Assembly (NCBI GenBank): GCA_021613375.1
Contig: CM038705.1
Coordinates: forward strand, 10,129,095-10,193,094
DNA: 64,000 nt
Reading direction: 5' to 3'
Origin: Megaleporinus macrocephalus
Lineage: Eukaryota; Chordata; Actinopteri; Characiformes; Anostomidae
Below the pieces are notes generated by a model. That model saw only the letters and a program-made list of their open reading frames with translations. It was not told the origin of the DNA and did no database searches. Made by a program: the position numbers and the translations under genes. Of the stretch, positions 35,291 through 48,403 are shown piece after piece; positions within the stretch are counted from its first letter, which is position 1; each line of letters starts with the position of its first letter.

Positions 35291-35548
35291 CACTGGGCAG
35301 TCGTGGGCTGAAGGTTAGGGATCCAGTCTCATGACCAGAAGGTCACTGGTTCAATCCCCTGGACCAAGAGAACACTAGTGAAGTGCCCTTAAAGCAAGGC
35401 ACCTAACCCCCAACTGCTCCCCGGGTGCCGTGGATAGGGCTGCCTCTATGTTCACCAGTGAGTGTATATGTGGGTGTTTAACTGCATGGATGGGTTAAAT
35501 GCGGAGGTCGGATTCCGCTGTGTGCAAATGCTAATTCTAATTCTAAAC
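35291..35548 (+). mobile_element. tRNA-derived fish SINE
   Basis: The head gggcagtcgtgggctgaagg-ttaggg carries a pol III A-box-like sequence, and ggttcaatc at 35348-35356 is the B box. A conserved body follows (gtgcccttaaagcaaggcac, ctaacccccaactgctcccc, gggtgccgtggatagggctg, gatgggttaaatgcggagg). The tail consists of repeated ctaatt units. It is a SINE and not a tRNA gene, because the tRNA-like head does not form a complete cloverleaf and is joined to the SINE body. Confidence 0.85.
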
Positions 35549-36194
35549 TACTGCAGCTACAGTTAATACACCAACAGCACTCAACGCTGCCCTCTTTAAA
35601 CGGGTCAGCATGCTTCACGTCCCAGTGATACGTTTTACTGCTTTATTTATTTCAGTTTATATACTCAGCACACTCAGTACACCAACTTAACACTCAATCT
35701 AACAAATGTGAAAAGTAACTGCTGTCTTAAGTAGCTGCAGTCACTCCAAGTTACTGTGATAATGTAATAACTGTGAGCGTCTTAGCTCAGTTTGCTGCTG
35801 TATAAGTGTTGAGGAATATCACAAACGTTGGCTGTGGAAAATGGATACAGTCACGCTAGAACAGGCATCTAAACCTGTGAACCGCGACCCCCATGTAAGT
35901 ATTTGTTCCGCTTAAAACAAGGCTGCACTCTGAAAACGACTAAGAAGCCCTCAATATAAGAATATAAGAACTGCATGACCTTGAAAAATAAAGGGTTGAA
36001 GTAGAAACTACAGTAAAACACAATAACAGTCATTTTGATTTATTTTCTAAAGTATGTGGAGACATTAAAAATAATGAAAAATTTCCAATACATTTGTAAT
36101 AATAATATTTTATAAATAATAATATTTTATTATACATTTTTAATATATATTTAATATTTATTAGTATGTGTGTACAACATTAACAATGTCCTCA
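35549..36194. other. unassigned DNA
   Basis: Single-copy-looking sequence with an AT-rich right end. No gene or repeat recognised. Confidence 0.4.
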
Positions 36195-36205
36195 CTACAT
36201 TCATC

Positions 36206-36660
<455 letters not shown>

Positions 36661-36689
36661 AGCATGATTCTCTGCATACATTGTTTATA

Positions 36690-36780
36690 CCTTTTCACCC
36701 TGTTCTTTAATGATCGGGACCATCACAGAGCAGGTACTATTAGTGAGGTGGATCATTCTCAGCACTGAAGTGATACCGAC
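36690..36780. repeat. family D repeat, left half
   Basis: Contains ggtggatcattctcagcact and ends gaagtgataccgac. Its continuation, atactgacatggtgctggt, starts at 37187, after the inserted hAT element. Confidence 0.65.
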
Positions 36781-37186
36781 TAGGGGTGTAAGAAAATATC
36801 GGAAATATCGAAAATCGGGATATTTTGTTTTGTGACACTGTATCGATTCTTAAATACACAGTATCGATACACAGATTCCTAGTAGACAGTGTCAGATTCC
36901 TGGTAGATTCACTGTGTGTTGTGTTTAAACCTCTGACCACTAGATGGCAGTGTTGTAATCCGTTTTCAGCTCCACTCCAACATTAACAAGCAGCACAAGG
37001 CCGTAATGCTATTGTAAGTATTGGCAAACCTGTTCATACAGTGGTGTGTTTTAATAGTGGGATTTTAAAAAAATCACAGTATATCACTTTGCTTGCAGTA
37101 TCGCAATATATCGTGATAGATTGAATCGTGACCGCTGTATCACGATACGTATTGTATCGCCAGGTTCTTGCCAACACACAGCCCTA
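36781..37186 (-). mobile_element. non-autonomous hAT-type element, family N1
   Basis: Starts taggggtgtaagaaaatatc and ends cttgccaacacacagcccta, reverse orientation relative to the copy at 1637. The duplication is ataccgac (36773-36780) and atactgac (37187-37194), seven of eight matching. The target is a family D repeat, whose halves join cleanly when the element is removed. Confidence 0.85.
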
Positions 37187-37400
37187 ATACTGACATGGTG
37201 CTGGTGTGTCGGTGTGCATGTTGTGCTGGTATGAATGGATCAGACACAGTGCTGAGACTAGTCCACCAACCAGCAACATCCAGTCTACAGCGTCCTGTGA
37301 CCACTGATGAAGGACTAGAGAACACAAACTGTGCAGCAGATGAGCTATCATCTCAGACTCCATCAAGGTAGGAGTGTCTAATAGAGTGGACAGTGAGTGA
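37187..37400. repeat. family D repeat, right half
   Basis: Includes gctggtatgaatggatcaga, ggactagagaacacaaactg, gcagatgagctatcatctca and gtctaatagagtggacagtg, all shared with 17505-17690. Confidence 0.7.
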
Positions 37401-38616
37401 GTTTAAAAACTCGTCCAAAAACTTCTGTTGTTTCGCTGCATTCTGCGTATCTCAGAGGTCGTGGTTTTCAAGTTCCTGCTGTACCTTCTCTTGAATACTT
37501 GCTTGAGCAGATATTACACATCCCTTTATAACTATTTATAACGATGATCACGATGAAACCCCTCGCTTTCCCTTCTCAAGCATGAGCCCCCATTACCAAA
37601 CCACCCAAAATGTAAACCCAACAAGTGGCGATGGAGACGATTAAGCTGGCTAAACAACAGCAGCACACTCTCCCCATCATTAAGCCGGATAGCAGCTGAG
37701 GAGTCGACTGCAGCAGCTGCGAAGAAGGAAGTACAGATCAAGCTGCATTACAACGCTGGGTGGTGGGACTTCCACAGCGTTCAGCTCAGTCTAAGCTCAA
37801 ACGGTGTCGGGCTGAATACACAGCAGCAAGAAAATCTACACGCAGTCGCAGCCGGAACATTGTTTAACGCTCAGGACCCGTACTCAGTCATGCCCCGTGG
37901 ATATTTTGATATTCTAGGCAAATGAGACGCAGGACCTGCCGCTGTGCAGCAAAATACTTCTTTCTGTTCATAGAGAAAAGTGAAGACATCAGCAAGTCTG
38001 GTAATTGGCCATTACTGGTTAATCTATTCACTCCAGCTGAACGGTGCAGCAGCCGCTTTAAGAGCTTCACCTGTCTTATAGGTCCGCCATACAGGTGTCC
38101 AATTACAGGCTGGAGCGTTCGGCTGCACAAGTTCTCGCTCGCACCCTCCGCCTCGTTCATTACTGCTCGGGTTCTCACCGCAGGACTGCTGTTTAGTTGT
38201 TATTATTTGGGTGGTGCAGCACTACTCGGCATTACAGTGACACTGATTTGGCGGCAGACGAATAGAATTCAGCCAAGAGTGACTCTGTGATCAGAAACTG
38301 GCCACTGATGGAGGGCTACCAACAGTGCATCAACAGATGGGCTACAGGCACCAGCAAGGTGGAGCTGGAAGGGAGGGGTTTCTAATAAAGCTGCCATCCA
38401 GTATGTCGGGATCTCAAGACTTAAAAACCAAACAGCTGATCTGTCTGGAACCGTAGAGGCTGGACTTGGTTTGACTCTAATCGCTCTAATTTGGTTGCAG
38501 CTACTTTGGACTTCCACTGCAGATACAGTGCCCCCCTCAGTGTAGCTGGTCTTCGTAGCAATGCTGCGTAGAGCCGCCCAGAATGTGTAACAGACTAATT
38601 AATAAACAGGAAAAAA
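37401..38616. other. unassigned DNA with a family D fragment
   Basis: 37401-38280 is single-copy-looking. A 122-codon ORF at 37922-38290 has no recognised domain and I do not call it. 38285-38395 (gtgatcagaaactggccact, gatggagggctaccaacagt) resembles 13325-13425 and belongs to family D. Confidence 0.4.
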
Positions 38617-39556
38617 GACCTGGTAGCTATTGTTAGCATATGGTTTAAATGCGACACAAGAGAAAACATTAACCTGGTAACTATTTTTAGCATATGGTTT
38701 AAATGCAATGAAAGAGGAACACTAACCTGGTAGATATTGTTAGCATATGGTTTAAATGCAATGAAAGAGGAACACTAACCTGGTAGATATTGTTAGCATA
38801 TGGTTTAAATGCGACGCAAGAGAGTATACGAACCTAGTAACTATTGTTAGCATATGGTTTAAATGCGACGCAAGAGAGTATACGAACCTGGTAACTATTT
38901 TTAGCATATGGTTTAAATGCAACGAAAGAGGAACACTAACCTGGTAGCTATTGTTAGCGTATGGTTTAAATGTGACACAAGAGAAAACACTAACCTGGTA
39001 GCTATTGTTAGCAAATTGTTTGAATGCGACACAAGATAATCCATTAACCTGGTAGCTATTGTTAGCATATTGTTTAAATGCAACGAAAGAGAGTATATTG
39101 ACCTGGTAGCTATTGTTAGCATATTGTTTAAATGCGACGAAAGAGAGTATATTAACCTGGTAGCTATTGTTAGCATATTGTTTAAATGCGAAGAAAGAGA
39201 GTATATTAACCTGGTAGCTATTGTTAGCATATTGTTTAAATGCGACAAAAGAGAGTATATTGACCTGGTAGTTATTGTTAGCATATTGTTTAAATGTGAC
39301 GAAAGATAATATATTAACCTGGTAGCTATTGTTAGCATATTGTTTAAATGCGACGAAAGAAGGTATGTTAACCTGGTAGCTATTGTTAGCATATTGTTTA
39401 AATGCGACGAAAGAGAGTATATTAATCTGGTAGCTATTGTTAGCATATTGTTTAAATGCGAAGAAAGAGAGTATATTGACCTGGTAGATACTGTTAGCAT
39501 ATTGTTTAAATGCGACGAAAGAGAGTATATTAACCTGGTAGCTATTGTTAGCATAT
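38617..39556. repeat. 54-bp minisatellite, first block
   Basis: About 17 units of gttagcatattgtttaaatg-cgacgaaagagagtatatt-aacctggtagctatt. The first copies (38617-38990) are more diverged and the later ones uniform. It is the same family as 40703-45990, but with gctatt instead of gatact before gttag. Confidence 0.93.
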
Positions 39557-40389
39557 GTGTTTGACAGTGATGATTCTCACCGACCAATCAGTTAACTGCA
39601 GTGTTTTTATGTTATCTTCTGGTATCTGCTCAGCTGGTTAGAACAGGTTTGCATGACGGAAACATTTAAAAAGGTGAGTGAAGTCGAGTCGAGTCGAGTC
39701 AGTACCGTGCAGCAGAATAGCAGCTTCAGTGTTTGTCCCCATTCGCCTTTAATGACAGCATGTGCTGGAGCTGGCGCGGACTCTGATCCCTACCAGTGAC
39801 AAAAGCCTCTGATCAGTTGATCAAATCCTCCTGAGAGTCCGACTACAAGCCTCAGTGGAAGGAATAAGACTCGAGAGGAACGCCTGATCTTTTGATGCAA
39901 AAGCCTTAACGCGGTCAAGGTCACCAACATTCTTCCCACTAAAACCAGTGTAAATATTTCCTCCAGCTCACTGAAACTAGAGCAGGATTAAATGAAAGCG
40001 CTCTACAGCTTCTGCTGTGACCTTAGCAACAATGAGCTAAACCACTGGCTTCTGAACGACAGCGGCTCACGAAACGTTGCATGAATAACTTGTTGGTCAG
40101 CTGAAACCTCAGCAGGGTAGTAACTTTATCCTAACTAGCAGGTGGCTGCTGAGAACACTCAGAACTCATAACAGGAAAATAACGGAAACTCATTTTACAC
40201 AATAAGAAGCAATAATGTTCAACAAATGTCTAATAATCTCAGAATTTAATAACGCTCTGCATTATTCTGCTGCATATGTGCTCAGATTTAATGTGCCACG
40301 CTCAGAGTAGGATAGCTGTCAGTGGTTATTGTATTTACATAACGTTCTACAGTCTTATTGGCTGTTTATATAACAATAATATAATTATA
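39557..40389. other. unassigned DNA between the two related arrays
   Basis: About 0.8 kb of non-tandem sequence with no recognised exon. A short repeat, gagtcgagtcgagtc, lies at 39684-39698. Confidence 0.4.
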
Positions 40390-40702
40390 TTATAATAATG
40401 ATATTAATAGAATTTTTTTATAAAGCACTTTTCATACCAGTGGCAGCTCAAAGTACTTTACAGACAGTTGTCATCAATAACAACATAGTATTAATTAGCC
40501 AAAGTTTATAGGTACTAAGAAGTTTAGATTAAACTCGACTCTCTAATGAAAACTGGTTGCAGGTTCTAGATTATTTAGAGCTTTATAGACGAGTACAGAA
40601 CTTTAAGTTCTATTCTAAAAGATACAGGTTAGAATTAGAACGTTAGAACGTTCTGTACCAGCTGGATTGTTTTCTTAGGAACTCCAGTAAGAGACCATTA
40701 TA
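40390..40702. repeat. dispersed fish repeat, left part
   Basis: 40425-40690 (aaagcacttttcataccagt, tttagagctttatagacgag, ttctattctaaaagatacag, ccagctggattgttttctta) resembles a common fish repeat. It ends with gttttcttaggaactccagt-aagagaccatta (40670-40700). Its continuation is found on the far side of the array, where the same 32 bp recur (46026-46058). Confidence 0.6.
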
Positions 40703-43700
40703 TGTGTTTAAATGCGACACAAGAGAGTATATTAACCTGGTAGATACTGTTAGCTTACTTAAATGCAACACATGAGAGTATATTAACCTGGTAGATACTG
40801 TTAGCATATTGTTTAAATGCCTCACAAGAGAGTATATTAACCTGGTAGATACTGTTAGCTTACTTAAATGCGACACAAGAGAGTATATTAACCTGGTAGA
40901 TACTGTTAGCTTACTTAAATGCCTCACAAGAGAGTATATTAACCTGGTAGATACTGTTAGCTTACTTAAATGCCTCACAAGAGAGTATATTAACCTGGTA
41001 GATACTGTTAGCTTACTTAAATGCGACACAAGAGAGTATATTAACCTGGTAGATACTGTTAGCTTACTTAAATGCCTCACAAGAGAGTATATTAACCTGG
41101 TAGATACTGTTAGCTTACTTAAATGCAACACATGAGAGTATATTAACCTGGTAGATACTGTTAGCATACCTAAATGCAACACACGAGAGTACATTAACCT
41201 GGTAGATACTGTTAGCATACCTAAATGCAACACACGAGAGTACATTAACCTGGTAGATACTGTTAGCTTACTTAAATGCCTCACAAGAGAGTATATTAAC
41301 CTGGTAGATACTGTTAGCATATTGTTTAAATGCAACACACGAGAGTATATTAACCTGGTAGATACTGTTAGCTTACTTAAATGCGACACAAGAGAGTATA
41401 TTAACCTGGTAGATACTGTTAGCATATTGTTTAAATGCAACACACGAGAGTATATTAACCTGGTAGATACTGTTAGCTTACTTAAATGCGACACAAGAGA
41501 GTATATTAACCTGGTAGATACTGTTAGCATATTGTTTAAATGCAACACACGAGAGTATATTAACCTGGTAGATACTGTTAGCTTACTTAAATGCGACACA
41601 AGAGAGTATATTAACCTGGTAGATACTGTTAGCATATTGTTTAAATGCAACGCTAAAGAGTATATTAAACTGGTAGATACTGGTAGCTTACTTAAATGCC
41701 TCACAAGAGAGTATATTAACCTGGTAGATACTGTTAGCTTACTTAAATGCGACACAAGAGAGTACATTAACCTGGTAGATACTGTTAGCTTACTTAAATG
41801 CGACACAAGAGAGTACATTAACCTGGTAGATACTGTTAGCTTACTTAAATGCGACACAAGAGAGTATATTAACCTGGTAGATACTGTTAGCTTACTTAAA
41901 TGCGACACAAGAGAGTATATTAACCTGGTAGATACTGTTAGCTTACTTAAATGCGACACAAGAGAGTATATTAACCTGGTAGATACTGTTAGAATACTTA
42001 AATGCGCCACAAGAGAGTATATTAACCTGGTAGATACTGTGAGCATATTGTTTAAATGTGACACAAGAGAGTATATTAACCTGGTAGATACTGTTAGCAT
42101 ACCTAAATGCAACACACGAGAGTATATTAACCTGGTAGATACTGTTAGCTTACTTAAATGCGACACAAGAGAGTACATTAACCTGGTAGATACTGTTAGC
42201 TTACTTAAATGCGACACAAGAGAGTACATTAACCTGGTAGATACTGTTAGCTTACTTAAATGCGACACAAGAGAGTATATTAACCTGGTAGATACTGTTA
42301 GCTTACTTAAATGCGACACAAGAGAGTATATTAACCTGGTAGATACTGTTAGCTTACTTAAATGCGACACAAGAGAGTATATTAACCTGGTAGATACTGT
42401 TAGAATACTTAAATGCGCCACAAGAGAGTATATTAACCTGGTAGATACTGTGAGCATATTGTTTAAATGTGACACAAGAGAGTATATTAACCTGGTAGAT
42501 ACTGTTAGCATACCTAAATGCAACACACGAGAGTATATTAACCTGGTAGATACTGTTAGCATATTGTCTAAATGCAACACACGAGAGTATATTAACCTGG
42601 TAGATACTGTTAGCTTACTTAAATGCCTCACAAGAGAGTATATTAACCTGGTAGATACTGTTAGCATACCTAAATGCAACACACAAGAGTATATTAACCT
42701 GGTAGATACTGGTAGCTTACTTAAATGCGACACAAGAGAGTACATTAACCTGGTAGATACTGTTAGCTTACTTAAATGCCTCACAAGAGAGTATATTAAC
42801 CTGGTAGATACTGTTAGCATATTGTTTAAATGCAACACACGAGAGTATATTAACCTGGTAGATACTGTTAGCATATTGTTTAAATGCAACGCTAAAGATT
42901 ATATTAACCTGGTAGATACTGGTAGCTTACTTAAATGCGACACAAGAGAGTACATTAACCTGGTAGATACTGTTAGCTTACTTAAATGCCTCACAAGAGA
43001 GTATATTAACCTGGTAGATACTGTTAGCATATTGTTTAAATGCAACACACGAGAGTATATTAACCTGGTAGATACTGTTAGCTTACTTAAATGCAACACA
43101 CGAGAGTATATTAACCTGGTAGATACTGTTAGCTTACTTAAATGCCTCACAAGAGAGTATATTAACCTGGTAGATACTGTTAGCTTACTTAAATGCCTCA
43201 CAAGAGAGTATATTAACCTGGTAGATACTGTTAGCTTACTTAAATGCCTCACAAGAGAGTATATTAACCTGGTAGATACTGTTAGCTTACTTAAATGCCT
43301 CACAAGAGAGTATATTAACCTGGTAGATACTGTTAGCTTACTTAAATGCCTCACAAGAGAGTATATTAACCTGGTAGATACTGTTAGCTTACTTAAATGC
43401 GACACAAGAGAGTATATTAACCTGGTAGATACTGTTAGCATACCTAAATGCAATACACAAGAGTATATTAACCTGGTAGATACTGGTAGCTTACTTAAAT
43501 GCGACACAAGAGAGTACATTAACCTGGTAGATACTGTTAGCTTACTTAAATGCCTCACAAGAGAGTATATTAACCTGGTAGATACTGTTAGCTTACTTAA
43601 ATGCGACACAAGAGAGTATATTAACCTGGTAGATACTGTTAGCTTACTTAAATGCGACACAAGAGAGTATATTAACCTGGTAGATACTGTTAGCTTACTT

Positions 43701-45992
43701 AAATGCCTCACAAGAGAGTATATTAACCTGGTAGATACTGTTAGCTTACTTAAATGCCTCACAAGAGAGTATATTAACCTGGTAGATACTGTTAGCTTAC
43801 TTAAATGCGACACAAGAGAGTATATTAACCTGGTAGATACTGTTAGCATACCTAAATGCAATACACAAGAGTATATTAACCTGGTAGATACTGGTAGCTT
43901 ACTTAAATGCGACACAAGAGAGTACATTAACCTGGTAGATACTGTTAGCTTACTTAAATGCCTCACAAGAGAGTATATTAACCTGGTAGATACTGTTAGC
44001 ATATTGTTTAAATGCAACACACGAGAGTATATTAACCTGGTAGATACTGTTAGCATATTGTTTAAATGCAACACACGAGAGTATATTAACCTGGTAGATA
44101 CTGTTAGCATATTGTTTAAATGCAACACACGAGAGTATATTAACCTGGTAGATACTGTTAGCTTACTTAAATGCGACACAAGAGAGTATATTAACCTGGT
44201 AGATACTGTTAGCTTACTTAAATGCCTCACAAGAGAGTATATTAACCTGGTAAATACTGTTAGCATATTGTTTAAATGCAACACACGAGAGTATATTAAC
44301 CTGGTAGATACTGTTAGCATACCTAAATGCAACACACGAGAGTATATTAACCTGGTAGATACTGTTAGCATATTGTTTAAATGCAACGCTAAAAAGTATA
44401 TTAACCTGGTAGATACTGTTAGCATATTGTTTAAATGCAACGCTAAAGAGTATATTAACCTGGTAGATACTGTTAGCTTACTTAAATGCGCCACAAGAGA
44501 GTATATTAACCTGGTAGATACTGTTAGCATATTGTTTAAATGCAACGCTAAAGAGTATATTAACCTGGTAGATACTGTTAGCATATTGTTTAAATGCAAC
44601 GCTAAAGAGTATATTAACCTGGTAGATACTGTTAGATTACTTAAATGCGCCACAAGAGAGTATATTAACCTGGTAGATACTGTTAGATTACTTAAATGCG
44701 CCACAAGAGAGTATATTAACCTGGTAGATACTGTTAGCTTACTTAAATGTAACACAAGAGAGTATATTAACCTGGTAGATACTGTTAGCTTACTTAAATG
44801 CAACACACGAGAGTATATTAACCTGGTAGATACTGTTAGCTTACTTAAATGCCTCACAAGAGAGTACATTAACCTGGTAGATACTGTTAGCTTACTTAAA
44901 TGCGACACAAGAGAGTACATTAACCTGGTAGATACTGTTAGCTTACTTAAATGCCTCACAAGAGAGTACATTAACCTGGTAGATACTGTTAGCTTACTTA
45001 AATGCCTCACAAGAGAGTATATTAACCTGGTAGATACTGTTAGATTACTTAAATGCCTCACAAGAGAGTATATTAACCTGGCAGATACTGTTAGCATATT
45101 GTTTAAATGCAACACACGAGAGTATATTAACCTGGTAGATACTGTTAGCATATTGTTTAAATGCAACACAAGAGAGTATATTAACCTGGTAGATACTGTT
45201 AGCTTACTTAAATGCGCCACAAGAGAGTATATTAACCTGGTAGATACTGTTAGATTACTTAAATGCGCCACAAGAGAGTATATTAACCTGGTAGATACTG
45301 TTAGCATATTGTTTAAATGCAACACAAGAGAGTATATTAACCTGGTAGATACTGTTAGCATATTGTTTAAATGCAACACAAGAGAGTACATTAACCTGGT
45401 AGATACTGTTAGCTTACTTAAATGTCTCACAAGAGAGTATATTAACCTGGTAGATACTGTTAGCTTACTTAAATGCCTCACAAGAGAGTATATTAACCTG
45501 GTAGATACTGTTAGCATATTGTTTAAATGCAACACACGAGAGTATATTAACCTGGTAGATACTGTTAGCATATTGTTTAAATGCAACACAAGAGAGTATA
45601 TTAACCTGGTAGATACTGTTAGATTACTTAAATGCGCCACAAGAGAGTATATTAACCTGGTAGATACTGTTAGCTTACTTAAATGCCTCACAAGAGAGTA
45701 TATTAACCTGGTAGATACTGTTAGCTTACTTAAATGCCTCACAAGAGAGTATATTAACCTGGTAGATACTGTTAGATTACTTAAATGCGCCACAAGAGAG
45801 TATATTAACCTGGTAGATACTGTGAGCATATTGTTTAAATGTGACACACGAGAGTATATTAACCTGGTAGATACTGTTAGCATATTGTTTAAATGCAACA
45901 CTAAAGAGTATATTAACCTGGTAGATACTGTTAGCATATTGTTTAAATGCAACGCTAAAAATTATATTAGTCTGGTAGCTATTGTTTGTTAG
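40703..45992. repeat. 51/54-bp minisatellite, about 100 units
   Basis: Units are 51 bp (cttacttaaatgcgacacaa-gagagtatattaacctggta-gatactgttag) or 54 bp (with catattgtttaaatgcaac at the start). Variants gcgac, gcctc, gcaac and gcgcc follow taaat. Larger blocks repeat, for example about 41700-42070 is closely repeated at about 42100-42470. Both unit lengths are multiples of three, so frames of 1556 codons (plus) and 1017 and 748 codons (minus) remain open. The plus frame repeats CDTREYINLVDTVSLLK. I regard these as array artefacts. Confidence 0.95.
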
Positions 45993-46300
45993 GATCTGAG
46001 CTGCTGTGCTCTGTCTGAGTTGATGGTTTTCTTAGAAACTCCAGTGGGAGACCATTACAGTGATCAACTCTTGTAGTAAACACATGGGCGAGTTTCTCTG
46101 CGTCGCTCTGGGACGGAAAGGGCTAAACTTGAGCTCAGAGTCTAAGCTCACACCCAGGTTACGTACTTCAGGCTTGGTATTAGCAGCTATCAGTCCTGTT
46201 CAGGCTCCCAGTTCAGTTAAAGAAGTGGGCAGGCCTGGGCCCACTGGGTTCTGCTTGTGATTCATCAACTACTCACCCATGAGAAGCTTTAGGTTTAGGT
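45993..46300. repeat. dispersed fish repeat, right part
   Basis: Starts with the second copy of the flank gttttcttagaaactccagt-gggagaccatta (46026-46058), then ttctctgcgtcgctctggga, cacccaggttacgtacttc and related blocks. This is the expected continuation of the repeat at 40390-40702. Confidence 0.6.
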
Positions 46301-47506
46301 AAGAAGCCACCTTTGAGACACTGAGACAGTAATGATTGACACTGAAGAATTAATAGGCTTGTTAGTTAAGAACGAGTGTTATGGGGGATCCTCACATCCT
46401 ATTTTTTTTGTTTGTTGTTGCTGTTCAGGGACCTCCTCCTTCTGCCCCATGGCTGCTAAGGGTTCCGAGATCCCATCACTCACAAATTAAACCCTGGACG
46501 AAAGCCTGGCTAAGAACAGGAGCCATAAACTTGACCATTTGTATCGAGCGTCCATTGCTTGTTAGCTACATTAGCCTAATAGCTCCAGCCAACTTCGGAG
46601 ACCGAGCGCGTCTTGGCTGATGAACGGCACTCCGGCCCGTTCCTCCCACTCCCACAATCACAGCGCCACACATCTGACACAGCCATGTGTCACCCCTCCA
46701 CCCAATCGATACGTCATTCTCGCGCAGGCCTGGCTGCCCCGGGGAAGCAGCCATATCACTGTACTGGAGGGGACGTGTGTGTGTAAGAATGTGCAGCTGC
46801 TCCTACGGACCACCTGTTGGTCCCTGTGTGTCAGACTTCGGGTTCAAAGATGACTGTATGTATGTGCGTTCGACCACAACAACTTCGAAGTAGCCAGACC
46901 GCCGGGGTGCATCGATTTTAACGGACGCCACTTAATCTAAAAGCTTCTAGTGTGCGTGTGCATGTGTGTGTGCACATACGTGTGTGTGTGTGTTCGCCCC
47001 TCCCTCCCTCTCTGTCTTCGAGTGTGTACTGTAATTGGCTTTTCAGGAGAGCAACGGCGTACGTCGGAACGTAATCAACTGTGCGTGTTCACGTCAGTCA
47101 AAGTGTAATTGAGCTTATCAGTGCTAAGTGTTTGTGTCTTCGGGTTCTCGTAGACCTGTACTTGCGGGGACCGCGCATCCTCAAAAGTAGGACGTCGCTG
47201 AGTTCATTTCGATGGTCCGCATGCCGTTTTCAGCAGCAGTCGCGTTCGGTATGTAATCGAACAGGAAACTGAGCACGCTAATGCAAAAATCAATAGAAGT
47301 CTATGGGCGTCCTCGCGAATACAGTAAGACAAATGTGTGTGTATGCGTAATTAGCTGTGGGTCATGAGGGCTTTGGATTTTCATTAATGTGCTCTGAGCT
47401 GGAAGCGTATACAGCACACGCTCTGCCAACGTTAATGGAGGTACTTGATTTCTGATTAACATAAAAACTTTTAAAAAATTAAAAAAATTTGAAACATCTG
47501 TAACGT
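46301..47506. promoter_or_regulatory. non-repetitive DNA, possible conserved non-coding sequence
   Basis: About 1.2 kb of complex sequence apart from short GT runs near 46960-47000. 47340-47415 (gtaattagctgtgggtcatg, agggctttggattttcatta, atgtgctctgagctgg) and 47255-47300 (ctaatgcaaaaatcaatag) contain TAAT/ATTA motifs and an octamer-like atgcaaaa, typical of developmental enhancers. No conservation test was possible, so this is a guess. The ORFs here are short and unrecognised. Confidence 0.25.
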
Positions 47507-47514
47507 CTCACAAC

Positions 47515-48388
47515 TAGAGGTGGGCGATACGGCCCTACAATAATATCACGATATTTCATGGTATTTTTCAGGTATCTGACGATATAGAGTACCGATACCA
47601 ACTCTGACTTAAGTGCTCGATATATGGCTATAAATCCTTATAAATAATTATGGTGTTCCACTTTTTGTATGTTGTTTTTTTGTGCTTGCTTGGATGAAGT
47701 CGCTGTGTTCTTTGACGTGGTTTCGCTTAAAATGCTTAATTTAATTTGACGTATTGAAGTCCTTGCTGGTCGTGCCACACCTCAAAATGATACCGTTAGA
47801 AATTTTGCAGCGGGCATTTTTGCTGCCGCCCGTCTCAATCGAGAAATACTCCCACACCGTGGACATGCTGTTGGCTTCAATGAAGCGCCATTTATTGCCG
47901 ATACCGATACTGTGTGTAAGTGCCAGTATTGGCAACACTAAACGATACTCTTGGCGATATGACAAGACATTGAATTAAAATAAATATTTCAAGAATACAC
48001 TACTGCAACAAAATGCTAATTAAATTTTATTATTGCATAGGATATGATATGGCACACCCCTAACTGAGATATTAAAAAATATAAGAATTTTCATCAGATT
48101 GTAACAGAAGTCAATGATCCAGAATGTCATGATACTAAATAATGCACTCCAAATATCTCCATATATCCAGGACTGAAGTAAAGTGAATGATACTGGACAG
48201 ATAAACTCTGTCTCTAATAGATATATAATGGGAAATGAGATTTTTTCTTTTGTTAAAAACAGTAAAAAGTAGTACCTGATGTGATAATTAGTGATGGGTG
48301 ATATGGCACAATATTTCAGGGTATAATATTGATCACCATATTCAAAAATGTTGGGATATTGTGTATGATACGATATGCCACACCCCTA
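47515..48388 (+). mobile_element. non-autonomous hAT-type element, family N2
   Basis: Starts tagaggtgggcgatacggcc and ends cgatatgccacacccct-a. A perfect 8-bp duplication, ctcacaac, lies at 47507-47514 and 48389-48396. It aligns with 22568-23079 but carries about 350 bp more in the left half (47575-47990). The two small ORFs at 47741-47978 have no recognised transposase motif. Confidence 0.87.
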
Positions 48389-48403
48389 CTCACAACTGCC
48401 TTC

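Noticed and set aside
35291..35370. tRNA gene
   Set aside because: A/B-box-like sequences belong to the head of a SINE; no complete cloverleaf, and the SINE body follows.
37922..38290. 122-codon ORF with a hydrophobic stretch
   Set aside because: No recognised family; its end lies in a family D dispersed repeat.
38913..39587. 224-codon minus-strand ORF
   Set aside because: Produced by the 54-bp array.
41322..45992. 1556-codon plus-strand ORF and long minus-strand ORFs (40643-42889, 42899-45952)
   Set aside because: The sequence is a 51/54-bp tandem array; both unit lengths are divisible by three, so frames stay open on both strands. There is no non-repetitive coding sequence and no domain.
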